A program made the position numbers and the translations under genes. The notes beneath the pieces were generated by a model that worked only from the letters and a program-made list of their open reading frames with translations, was not told the origin of the DNA and searched no databases. Below are positions 13,028 to 24,200 of a DNA stretch of 64,000 nucleotides, piece after piece. The stretch comes from Blasia pusilla (taxonomy: Eukaryota > Marchantiophyta > Marchantiopsida > Blasiales): assembly GCA_050084515.1 (NCBI GenBank), contig CM114272.1:23498001-23562000 (forward strand). The letters are read 5' to 3'. Numbering within the stretch: the first letter of the stretch is position 1; each line of letters opens with the position of its first letter.

Positions 13028-13210
13028 TCTACATTATTGTTGGAGAGCGCCTTTTCATTTTGGAAACTCCCCTCCTCTTGACACTTGGCACTTGGCACTT
13101 TCTGCCAATAGGATTGTTTGCCTTATGAGGCAATAGAATCACTCGAAATTATTTTAATATGATACTTGAGAACTAATTAGGGGAGGTCATTTAAACCCCT
13201 CCATCACTAG
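13028..13210 (+). mobile_element. Short non-autonomous Helitron
   Basis: It begins TCTACATTATTGTTGGAGAG after an A and ends CATCACTAG before a T, the expected Helitron insertion between A and T. A GGAGG...CCTCC hairpin stands a few bases before CTAG. The 5' end is shared with the copies at 13363, 31351 (-), 31746 (-) and 54913. It has no coding capacity and would depend on a Rep-helicase element. Confidence 0.7.
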
Positions 13211-13362
13211 TTTCCATAATCATGGAATATCTAGTTCTTCTCTCTTGGCATGTTATGGCCTTGGAGCAAGTAACAAACCCCTCGACTTCCCCTTTTCTCT
13301 CAAGGGTTCCCCATTTCGATGTGGCCTTGGAGTTTCCATCGTCTCCAAAAACTTTCCACAAA

Positions 13363-13579
13363 TCTATATTATTATGGGAGAATGCCTTCTTGATTTGCAT
13401 ACACCTCTCTATATGACACGTGGCAATTGGGCAGCAAGAAAATGTTTCGCATCTTACGAAAAAAATAATTTTTTGAATTTGTGTGCAACATCATTAATCC
13501 CTTCTTTTCACGGGCTACAAACTAGAAAAACTCTTCAAACACTTTTGTATTTCCCTACATGGCACGATCACCTTACTAG
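13363..13579 (+). mobile_element. Short non-autonomous Helitron upstream of VHA-D
   Basis: It begins TCTATATTATTATGGGAGAA after an A and ends CCTTACTAG before a T. The first ~80 bp match the - strand copy starting at 31746, including GGGCAGCAAGAAAAT. Its right end stops 20 bp before the TATAAAA of the V-ATPase D gene, and it is oriented with the gene. Confidence 0.7.
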
Positions 13580-13599
13580 TATTTCTTATGCTCCCTCAC

Positions 13600-13606
13600 T
13601 ATAAAA
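13600..13606 (+). promoter_or_regulatory. Likely TATA box of the V-ATPase D gene
   Basis: TATAAAA in CACTATAAAATGGG stands 432 bp before the start codon. A start of transcription near 13630 would give a leader of about 400 nt that includes a (GAGAG) purine run at about 13812-13842. No better TATA-like site is seen between here and the ATG. Confidence 0.5.
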
Positions 13607-14037
13607 TGGGCGTGTTTTTTTTTGTACCAAATGAGCTATAAATTGATCTCATTGTCCAAAATCCCTCCTCTTCCACTTCCAATCCTGTTTTTTCATTTCT
13701 TCCTCTTACGGTTACTCCTTCACTTCCCCTTTTCCTATAGTTACTCCGATCTACTTTTATTGCAGCTCCGCAGGAAAGCACAGACAGCATCGCACTGTAA
13801 GAGCGACAACGGAGAGGAGAGGAGAGGAGAGGAGAGGGGAGAGTGGCACAAGCGAAAAGTGGAGGAGAGAAGGGGAGAACATGCGTAAGTCGGTGTGAGA
13901 CGGAGAAAAGGGGGGATCGCGGAGCGGAGGAATCGAGGGCGTTTTCGTGGATCGATTGGATGCGGAAGTGATCGGCTTCGGGAGAGCGAAGCGCGGGTCG
14001 GGTGGTGTTTTGGGAGTAGATCCGAAGGTTTTGAGCT

Positions 14038-14931
14038 ATGGCGGGGGCAGGGCAGCGCCTGAATGTGGTGCCGACGGTGACAGTGCTGGGAGTGATCAAG
14101 ACGAGGCTCGTCGGAGCTACCAAAGGACACCAATTGCTGAAGAAGAAGAGCGATGCGTTGACGATGCAATTCCGACAGATTCTGAAGCGGATAGTGCAGA
14201 CCAAGGAATCCATGGGAGACATCATGAAGGCTTCGGCGTTCTCTCTGACTGAGGCAAAGTACGCTGCTGGTGACAACATCAAGTATATTGTGTTTGAGAA
14301 TGTGGATACAGCATCCGTCAAAGTTCGGGCGAAGACGGAGAACGTCGCAGGAGTGAAACTTCCTAAGTTTGAGCATTTCACCGAGGCCGGAGAAACGAGG
14401 AACGATCTGACAGGTTTGGCAAGGGGAGGTCAACAAATTCAACTCTGCAAATCTGCCTTTGTCAAAGCAATTGAGGTACTTGTGGAGCTAGCATCTTTGC
14501 AGACCTCCTTTTTGACTCTAGATGAGGCAATCAAGACAACCAATCGCAGGGTTAACGCCTTGGAAAATGTGGTGAAACCGAAATTGGAAAACACGATCAC
14601 ATATATTAAGGGTGAGTTGGATGAACTGGAGAGGGAGGAGTTTTTTCGTTTGAAGAAGGTTCAAGCTTACAAGAAGAAGGAGTTGGAGAAACAGCTAATT
14701 AGAAACCAACAATTCGAAGATGAGCGGAACGAAGCCGAAGCGGAGTCCGAGGAGTACGACGATGGATTAGGAAAGATTCGAAAGAGTTCTCATCATACTC
14801 CTCATCATCACCACCAACGCCTTCTTGGCAAATTGGGCCATCGTATTTCAGCGCATCTTTCGGATTTGAAAGAGGATATAGTAGATATCTTGAGTCCAGG
14901 AGAAAAGGATACCGATATTCTTGACATTTGA
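14038..14931 (+). CDS. VHA-D: V-type proton ATPase subunit D
   Basis: This is an intact, intronless 297-codon frame for subunit D. D forms the central rotor shaft of the vacuolar ATPase and links ATP hydrolysis in V1 to the proton-moving V0 ring. Evidence is the conserved core: VPTVTVLGVIKTRLVGATKG near the N-terminus, LLKKKSDAL (33-41), KTENVAGVKLP (99-109), LASLQTSFLTLDEAIKTTNR (151-170) and the long helical tail VNALENVVKPKLENTITYIK then ELDELEREEFFRLKK. The start is the first ATG in frame with the MAG-type family N-terminus. From about residue 221 the protein departs from the familiar plant tail: it is about 35 residues longer, with an acidic stretch (228-242) and a His-rich one (SHHTPHHHHQ, 251-260), before ending EKDTDILDI. 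The gene on its right (UPL6) is on the opposite strand and unrelated. Confidence 0.95.
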   Translation: MAGAGQRLNVVPTVTVLGVIKTRLVGATKGHQLLKKKSDALTMQFRQILKRIVQTKESMGDIMKASAFSLTEAKYAAGDNIKYIVFENVDTASVKVRAKTENVAGVKLPKFEHFTEAGETRNDLTGLARGGQQIQLCKSAFVKAIEVLVELASLQTSFLTLDEAIKTTNRRVNALENVVKPKLENTITYIKGELDELEREEFFRLKKVQAYKKKELEKQLIRNQQFEDERNEAEAESEEYDDGLGKIRKSSHHTPHHHHQRLLGKLGHRISAHLSDLKEDIVDILSPGEKDTDILDI

Positions 14932-15392
14932 GTGGTATTACTCCCACCTCCCCTGCCTGCAATGAAGTACTTCACTGTAGAAGTCGAATGTCTCTTAGCG
15001 TTTGCAATTTGCGCCTTGTATGCACAGGTGAACTTACAACACCACTTTTGGGGGTTCTCCATTTACATCGTTGAGAAGAAAGCCTCGAAGTATACACGCT
15101 TACGGCTTTTTAATAACTCCATATTCTAAGCCTTCTGTGACTTGACTTTCGGAACATCGAAGCTTTGCATCTAAGTTGCCTCAATAGTTTAGGCGCCCAT
15201 GCTTAGGAAGCTCACAGCCTGGATAGCAATATTTTTCTTTCTTGTAGATTTTGTTTGTAGATACTGCATCCATCCATAGTAGATGCAACCTGAGTGAGCG
15301 GCTTATGAATAATCCGAAGCTATGTCATATGGAAGAGTGTTTGTGTTGTTATGTGTGTTTTGTCGTGGGGGTGTCATAGGATTGTGTAGGTC

Positions 15393-15398
15393 AATAAA
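15393..15398 (+). terminator. Polyadenylation signal for VHA-D
   Basis: AATAAA lies 462 bp after the stop codon on the gene's strand. The leader-to-tail span is plausible for a plant mRNA. No closer canonical signal was noted. Confidence 0.4.
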
Positions 15399-15862
15399 AG
15401 AAAAGCATCAAACACTTTGCCCTGTTTTTTGACTGCGGCTCTTCATCCATGAACATAGAATCCATCTCAGTTCACTTTCTGAGGGAAGCGCACACAATGT
15501 AGTTGTTGGGGAGCTAAAGCAAAATATACACAGAATGCATGATATCTAGTGAAGAGTTTAGCAAGGATGTACATACACGTCTGGTAGCTTGCTGCATTCA
15601 GCCATCCAGCAATGCGTAACATTTGGGTAGAGTTTGCAAGGTACGATTTTATCGCTTGCTTCTGCGAAGATCAGGTTGAGTGTGTCTTGCATTGATTTCC
15701 ACTTGAATATTTTTCTTTGCCGTCACAAACAAATTTGTTTGAAACCGACCAGAGCTTCACTTGACCGCCTGCAGATCTGCTCTTCTTGTGCTTCTCCGGA
15801 CTGCTCTTTGCGTTCATTGATCAATGGAATGGGGTCGGAGTGTACAACGTAGCCAACCAATT

Positions 15863-15934
15863 TGACTCACCCAAGATGATTCATAAAGTGGACGAAGCTG
15901 ACTTACCCAAGGTGATTCATAAAGTGGACGAAGT
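15863..15934 (+). repeat. Two tandem 36-bp units
   Basis: Two adjacent copies share GATTCATAAAGTGGACGAAG and flanking bases, with a few substitutions. The unit length is a multiple of three and a short frame (15786-16046) reads through it as a repeated 12-residue peptide. That frame has no other sign of being a gene. Confidence 0.7.
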
Positions 15935-17027
15935 GGAGAGGCTAAAGTTGATTTTTTTTGTTAACATATACTTGAATTCTCGATCAATATCTGTAGCAGC
16001 TACTTTGAGTATCAAGACTTTTGTTGATACCTTGCGGAGCTCCTAGTATTGCCAAGAAGATGATATTCTGGCAAACCTACTTCACGAGTTGAGTGTGCCA
16101 TTTCATATTCCTACTAGTTTATTGGGAGATCTCAGGAGCAGTTTTGTAATCGGAAGGTCCTGTGATACTAGACATTGTTCTACAAACGCTGTCTTGCTAG
16201 CTTCACAGGCCGGAAGCTAGCATTTGTTGTACATCATCCCTCTCAAATCCTCCATTTCCCCCAATGATTTCCTAGCACTAGCAATGTTTCATACAAAACG
16301 TGTTTCGCCTGCCTAGCAGTGGCTCAATTTCTTGAGAGGCGCATCCATCCCCAAGTGCATACACATCTCCACATCTGCCTCAATGTCTGGAATGTATACC
16401 AACTGCTTGTTGGAGACTTCTTTCCATCTCAAACTATACACTGATCCGGCCAAAGTTTCTACTCAACCTAAGGACCAATCGAGTAGCCTTCAAGAATCAT
16501 GAACCGATGGCATCATGTTTGAGTAGACACCCAAAAGTCACCGGTGTAACAAACTTCATTTATTCGGACGGTTGGGAGTAACGAAACCGTTTCCATAGCT
16601 TATATAAGGGGTTGTATTACAAGCCCCGAAAATCCTGTTTCCAGCTATTGATAACGTGCGCGCATCGATCGAAAATTCTCATCGGAGACACCAATTTCCG
16701 CCAAATACACGGTCGGAATATTATGCTGAATCCACATCGCGCGTACGTCGTGTGACTCTGTCAGAGGAACTTGTTCTCCCGTGTTGTTACAGATCAATTG
16801 TACGAACTCCTTCAGGTTAGGTATTCAAGTTAACTGGTAGGTCATTTACAACCCCGTGCCACGAAATTTTCCGACGGGATCCTCTGTCTCAATGTTGTCA
16901 ACCTCTTCTCATTTTCGGTGCCGCCAAGGGTACGCGCTTCTCTGGATTGGTTTTTTTTTTCGGGCACTCGAATATCTGGGTGTGTGCTGTTCCGAGGGGT
17001 TTTGGTGCAGAACAGAATGTACACTCA
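15935..17027. other. Intergenic DNA with a TATA-like site
   Basis: No protein-coding signal is seen. Near 16599 the sequence CTTATATAAGG could be a TATA box for an unknown transcript on +, possibly one that includes the hairpin at 17028-17126. This is only a possibility. Confidence 0.35.
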
Positions 17028-17126
17028 AGTCCTCAATAAGCACACGGGCCTAGCCAAGTGCCCATGACTCACAAGCGGTGACTTCGCTTGTGAGTCATTG
17101 CTAGACCCGTGTGCTTATTGAGGACT
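17028..17126. repeat. Long near-perfect hairpin
   Basis: The outer arms 17028-17048 and 17106-17126 pair perfectly over 21 bp (left arm AGTCCTCAATAAGCACACGGG). The inner arms 17064-17077 and 17085-17098 pair over 14 bp around a 7-base loop. Between them CTAG pairs with CTAG inside an asymmetric bulge. The structure could come from a fold-back insertion or a small-RNA precursor. The sequence alone does not decide. Confidence 0.8.
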
Positions 17127-18232
17127 AGTGCAAATCGTATTTACTTTGCGACACGCAGAACCGAAATTACCTCATACATTTCAAAGTTTTCTACTACTTT
17201 CACTCAATTTTGAGAAATCCTAATAGCTCAGAATGCCATTGCCATTAGTTGAAAGAGGAGACGAGTTTGAAACCTGTAAGGAAACTCCCTAAACACCGTT
17301 TTTCAATTTGGGTCCTTCATGTTGAAAACAGCTCTGCGTAGCTCAGCTTCTGGGTCCGAAGGGTCAGACAAAATTTGTCTTCCCACTATGCCACGTGCAT
17401 GTAACTCAGTCCTTACTTGTAGACTAGATTTACACCTCGACGTCAGTAGTCTACTTCGTTGTTTACCCAGTGGTCCAAAACTGGCACTTAACGTCGATTT
17501 GCAACAGATTCACATAGGGCCCTTAATTCCAACAGTGGGCCAGACAATAAAGAAAATAGAACCTAATTTCACCTAGGAATTCGGACTTCTGATGAAAGGT
17601 ATTATCTTGCCCCATACAAACGCCATTTGAGTTCGGTGGACAGAAAATATCTCTGAACTCAATTGCAAATGCGTGCAAGAATTGAACACTGAGCCTTGCC
17701 CATCTAGTTGTACAAGTTATATTCAGACAACAATGTCTTCTGCAATCAATCGCTGTGACAAATTCAAATTTACAACAGACCGGATTTATCGATGGTATTC
17801 GTGCACAGGCCTGTACACACAACACCAAAACCCATTCTGGGTAATGCCTAAGTGTGATTGATGAGCTCTGGAAGAAAATACCTCTCTCAGGGAGTCGTGA
17901 TGGGAGCCACCCACCACAGTATGGTAGACGAAGATTGATCAAAGGTTCCATCTCATCTTTAGATCCCAGGTCATCATAAACAAGCTTTTGAACTGCACTA
18001 AGCAAGGTGAAGGTTGAACTGGACTATTTCCTGTTTGCCTGGCATGATTCAATTGAGGAAATTTGATTCTCACTCCACCCTTTTCTGCTACTGGTAGTGA
18101 ATTGAACTACCACATCCCTGCGTGCCTAATGACCTTCTCAGAGGTCCTGACGGAGACTGGGATCATCTGGCTCCAAGCACAAAATCAGGCATACGAGTTC
18201 ATGGCCTATAAACAAGGAGGTAGGATTTAAAG
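17127..18232. other. Region between hairpin and UPL6 stop
   Basis: The part nearest 18232 should be the 3' untranslated region of the UPL6-type gene on -. A 160-residue open frame at 17523-18005 on - has no recognisable motif and lies just beyond that stop codon, so I do not call it. Confidence 0.4.
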
Positions 18233-21200
18233 CTAGCTGAGATCAAAACCTGCCCCTGCAGTGATGGCATACAGCAGCTTCTCGTGGATTGTCTCTTTGC
18301 TGGTGGGGGGACATACAAACAAACAAAATACGAAAGTAAGCTGTATTACAAATATGGTGATGAAATGTACAACAAACCTGGTCTTAAAAAGCGACTGCGC
18401 AACTTGGTTACTGATCAAACTTACCCTTTGAAAGGACACACCATTCAACAGAAATTGAGCTACACCGAATAGACAAGATAACAATTCCATGAACTCGAAA
18501 TCTCTTGTAGGCGACTTGCCTTTTGTAAGGAGGAAGCTTTAGAAGATTCATGCATGTTGCCGAGGTTGGTAAGCGATCAAGAGTCTCCTCTGATGCACCA
18601 TCAGGAGCAGCTCTGGAAACAATCTCCTTCATTTAGTTCATAAAAGATGGGTGCCATGTCAAGGTTCTTCCCTTCCAATAACCCCCTCAACTTCAGTCTG
18701 CAGCTATAATACCCAATAAGCAGAGCCATCCCAAGAGCTCTAGATCACCATCTAAGTTCTTCGTACTGCGTTAAATTCCCTGGCCGAAGCTAGGTTATGT
18801 CAAGTGAATGTGAGAAAACAGAGTCTGAGAGGCAGAAATGAAGAAAAACATGGACCATTCGAGAGAACAAATTGGAAGAAAAGGCGATTTAGTGAAATGA
18901 CTGCTCTAATAGCAGTCATAACCAAAATGGAAGGATAACTGATGTAGAAAAGATGCATAAAGCTGGGCGTCATGATGACATGGACCAATTTGAAATAATC
19001 ACAAGTAGAGAATGGACCTCATACAAAAAAAAAGAACTTTCTCTGACTTAGAACTGAGATTCCAACATTACGGTCTTCTAAGCAATAAATTCCACACTGC
19101 TACTTACTATGATGCACGTGTGTTCATGACCAGGTCATTTAACCTTAGAAGAAACCATTGTCTGAACAAGCCTGCTCATCGTGTTTTGATCAGTTTATAT
19201 TGACCTTCAGAAGGACATAGGAGGGTTTAATGGAATCAAATTAGAAAGTACCTTTGAATACAAAATCGTGGCTCCAAATATTTGAAGCCGAGCAATGGTC
19301 CTCGAGAGCAACCCGTTACAAACCTGATCAGCAAATCCATAATTAGATCAAGTGGAAACATTGCATCATGAAAAAAAAAGTAGAGTATCTCCTTTATCTT
19401 CAGACAACCAAGACTACTTACTTGAGAAACTTTTGTTGGAGATCCATATCCAAAGTCTTTACGACATCCCAAAACATTTCAATCACAGGATGTTGCTGCA
19501 AACAGGATAGTCTTCTCGTCAGTTCTGGGCCCTCTGACGGTAACTGAGATGTCTCATTAATTTCACTCTCAAACGCAGCATGACTTCAATGATTCCACAA
19601 GTCGGATATCCATTGAATGCAGTCCTTCCAACCAGATCACTAACGAGAAAACAAAAATTCCACAACTCTACACCCTGATAACGCTACATCCCTGCTTAAC
19701 TAAATATCTCTACAAGAGAATATTGCTTAGCTTACAAAATGAAATGATCTTCTAGAACACTAGTCAGGCTGCAAACATCAGACCTTCAAACAAATGTATT
19801 CCATGCCATGCAAATCCTTATGAACGCAGTAACATCATGTCACCTTTACCTCAGAGTAGCCACCAGCATAATTCACATTGGCTCGTAGATCGTTCATATC
19901 CATCCCTTCTTGTGAACCAGATATCAGAATCTGATTCCAAATCAAAAAGTTATTGGGAAAAAATCAAAAGCACAAAAGGTCTACTTTTACAGTTTGGAAG
20001 CATGCGACCTCCTTTTGGAGTTCTGAAATAACAGCAGAATGGTCTGATCCATCGAGATCTAAGGGGTATTCATGTTTTGGGTTTGGAAGAAACTACATTT
20101 GGTTGAAAATACTGAAGGAATTGATTCCCGACCTTAAATACAAAGTTCAAAGTGTCCCTACCTGCAGCTCCTGCTCATTGAACATATTAATCCATTCCAT
20201 CTTGATCAGTTGTTGAAATCCACGTAGGAAGTACAAGCTCTGCTGACGAATCTGAGAGCCAGAACATTGGTCATTATCAACACAAGCTGCTTATATTGTA
20301 CCATGGTATCCGATGTTTCTTTCTCTGAACATTTTGTCCTCTAAAATACAAGTATTATTTTGCACTCCGCAGTTGGGTCTGATAAAGGAACTGACTTTCC
20401 AAACTCCTTGTACAAAAGAGTGGGGAAACCTCTGCTAGGGGTCAAGTAGACGAGCAGCACAAAACTCTCCAGAGAGTTGCTACAAAACACATGCAGGAGA
20501 TCCCTCCTAATGTAGAGGAAAACACAAGTTAAAAGACAAAAAGACTTACTTGACTGTTAAGCCGATGGTTGGCAACCAGATGGATGTAGTAGATCTTGTC
20601 CTGGTTTGTGACAGGTTTATCTTTTCCACCAGGTAGAAGTTCAACCTCCACTTGCTCACCATATTCATTATTTTCAATTACAAAGTAAAGCCCTAATTGT
20701 GACAGGTCTCCACTATAGAGCTGCAAAAATGTAACAGACTTCATTTGTTAATATATTTCGACAATTTCATCTGTGAAGCAACTCTTGAAAGGCAAGTCTT
20801 AGACAACTAATTTGGCAACTGATCTGAAGGGTTACACATCTAGTAACTTGCTATCCAAATTGGAAGGTGCCAGAATTCATACCCCGAATTAATTACGCAA
20901 GTTTCTACCCATGCTAAATCCTCAGGGGTAAGAAGGGTAACGCCAAGAACTCTAAGACCATTTGACGACGAACTCTAAGTCAGTCTTCTAAATTAAATTT
21001 CTTTTAATTCAAAGAGCCATTACAACAAGTAGACAGTACACCTTAATGATCTACTTCCAAGTAGGATCATCGGGACTAGCTTAGAGATTCATACCTTGAG
21101 AAAGAGTAGGCTGCGATACAGCTCTGGGTCTAGAGACGGCAAATCATGTAGAAAATTATGCCTGTGCATACAGTCGATTTGTTCAACACAATTACAGACA

Positions 21201-24200
21201 CCTCCTTACGACCAGTCAAGTCTTATCTAGACTTATTATATGGAAGTTATCACCAACATAGAAATGGTTGTACAAGAGAAGTGTTATTGCTTCCTTAGTT
21301 GACCGGAACCTTATATCTAATGTTGGTAATATTTCATATTAATTATCATCCAAAGTTTTCAAAGCACTGGCCTAATAGAGTCTGAAGCTTTGAGTCATTA
21401 CTTATTCCGGAGCTTGCTCAAGAAAAAAGTTGCAAACGGTATATCCACCAAGATCCCTTCAAACATAGCCTGCATTGATTAAAAAAACAAATCACACATT
21501 TGAGCACACATAGAAACTAATTGCCCAGTCAAGGAGTTGAAACAGAGCATTCGAAAACAAGCATGAAAACAAAACAATTATAAAGAAAGCATTGTGCTTT
21601 ACCTTTCCAAGGATTTTCCCAAGAAATTCAAAGTAATGAAGGTGGTCGTCATGCACCATATTTGATGCAGGATTAGGATACAGAAGATGATCTGAAGTCT
21701 CCTGCTCTCCACCAATGGATTGAATAGTAATACGCAGAAGTCAATACAGGTAGTGCATTACAGTCACCATGCTCTTCTAGTCGAATTTGAATCCAGCAAT
21801 CATACAAAATAAGATCTAATACACCTATGCTGCTTGTAAAACTACCACAGAAGAACAGGTTATGAGGGAAACGAAGTAAAGTGGCAACAACACTCAAAGA
21901 AGAGATTCACAGAAATTCAGAGATGCAAGTGGAGATTGGTTGCACACGTCTAGAGTTGCATACTTCTAGTACGTTGCCATCCTCCTGGAATGACCCAAGA
22001 TCCAAGTTCTGGCCCAACTAAACTGGGAGCATTTTCCAAAAAGATACCTTGAAAAGCCCATATTGTATATCAAAGGCTGCCTTCGTGATATTTTCCATAA
22101 AATCTTTGAAAATTCCACCTCCATCCACACCAGCCTCCTCAACTCCCAACTTATTAACAAAAGTTACTCGGATCTGATCAGCCAACAATCAGTAGATCTA
22201 AGTACTGTTCTGATCCAAAACTCTTTCACATGATCTTTGTGAACCAAATCCCTCTGTTATCTAATTTGGATTACATGCTATCAACCAACTGCCTCCTGCT
22301 ATCAGTTCCTCTTTATGTAATGAACATAAATAGACCATGCTTACCGTGCCTCTCAGAGACTCCTCTGCGAGAGGGTTCAGTTGGGCAAATGCATCCTCTA
22401 TGATCCGATCTCTCCTTATCCTCACCCGTAGCCGTGAAAATGGTGTCTGAAGACTGCTTTGCTGTCTAGCAGTGGTTAACTGTGACTGCAAAATATGAAG
22501 CATGGAGCAGTAAAGTCACTAACAACATATTTAGTGTAAATCACTAAATTTCTCAGTGATACAGATCACTGAGATTGCAAGCTTTGCACTATATATTAGA
22601 GGCAAGACGTCATATTAAGTACTTGCACTAGGACCACCACACAAGCATAACCTACCGTGTAAATGCGCACTCTGTCCGTGAACGGAACTAAAAAAGGAGC
22701 TTTTCGTAGCAAGTACTGAGCCCGGGTGTTTTCCCCTTCTGCCTGCAATTCAGAGTCCAGTACACCCTTGCACGTTCAGCATCTCCACAACCAAGTGTCA
22801 TAAGTGGGTTTGTAAATCAACTCCCTCTTTAGCCAATTGTCTGATAGTCAACAAAGCTACTTCGGGGGATAAACAAACTTTCACTACAAACTGTGCCCCG
22901 AGGTTTTCCACCTGTTGCTGCAAGTAAGGTATCTGCTATAATCACTGACACTGCCCCTGTGATGGCAATATCGTCAATTGCTGACAGTCATAAAAGTTTG
23001 TTCCAAAAAGTTCTAATCAAAATAGCTCTGACTTATGGTAGAATCAACGAAGGAAAACATAATCGTAATCATCTCAAAGATGGACCTCACAGAATAGGGA
23101 AATATCACATACACCCACAATCATGTCCACACTACGAGTCTCTTGTGCCTTTACTAACCTGGGCAAAAAAACTCTCATCAACAGCTTCTCGAGCATGAAA
23201 ATCCTGAGGTGACGTAAACTGCCTCCTACTGTTGCGGTCATGCAGCTGCAAAACAAGAGTGTCAGGAAAGTTGCATGTACCCTTCAAAAGTAATTGTCAC
23301 ACTCTGAACAACATCCCGGTCAATTGGGCACTAACACCTTGGTCTGTCCTCAGAATCATTCTTAATATCCCCTGATAAAGACTATCCTTGATTAGAAAAT
23401 AAAGTTGTTACAACAACACAGCAGTTCAGGTTATGAATTCATACCAATAAAATTCAAATTGTAACTTACCGCAGCTAAAAGATCGGCTGAAACATCAGCC
23501 ACAGTGTCTCGGATTGCTATGGAGGAAAAGATCTTGTGTGATGAGGCTTGGCCCTGCCTCTGTAAAGATATACCTGAAGAGGGTTTTGCACTCATGACCC
23601 ACAACAGCTGCCAGAGAGCCTGCACTATTCAAAGACCTGTTAGACTACACTTCAGGGAATCAACCATATTACTTGTTTCCTCTCAAAGAGACTAACTCAT
23701 ATTCAACTTCTTATTGAACACCCATGGCTAAGTGGTCAAGACTCCTACATCTTAAAACAAGAAAAGAGAACACCCTATAACTTCCATCATGCTTACAACC
23801 AACAATGCACAAAACTAGAAGACCTCGAATAAAGAGGGTTATGGACATGATAATCAAAGTCTTACCTCTTTTAGAATGATAACCAACTGTACAAGATCTT
23901 CAAGAGAGAGAGGTTTCTGTTGCTCATAGAACTCTTCATTATCTATGGTTGTCAACAAGTAACTACACACAACCACAGGTATTAGTCTTTGGTAACTCAT
24001 ATCAGACAGTAGCTAGACCAAAAGATATCACACTGATCTGTATCACACTACACAGCGGATATCTTCATAACCTTTTGCTGTTCCAATTATCTTAGATATT
24101 TAAAATTTTAAGCTGTGATTGACTCAGTTACAATTCTGTTCTCCTAACCTTTTAAGGAATCCTTCTGTTGTGGTTGCACAATGCTTCACAACGTGTATGA

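Noticed and set aside
13599-14442. Open frames of 260 and 233 codons on - opposite the V-ATPase D gene
   Set aside because: They are shadows of the conserved + strand coding region and its purine-rich leader. Their products are low in complexity and match no family.
15786-16046. 86-codon frame with a 12-residue repeat
   Set aside because: The repeat is simple tandem DNA. Nothing else suggests a gene, and it lies downstream of the VHA-D polyadenylation signal.
17523-18005. 160-codon frame on - just after the UPL6 stop
   Set aside because: It has no motif or splice signals and probably overlaps the 3' untranslated region of UPL6.
23721-23760. tRNA-like A box (TGGCTAAGTGG) in a UPL6 intron
   Set aside because: No B box or cloverleaf follows at the expected distance, so I do not call a tRNA or SINE.
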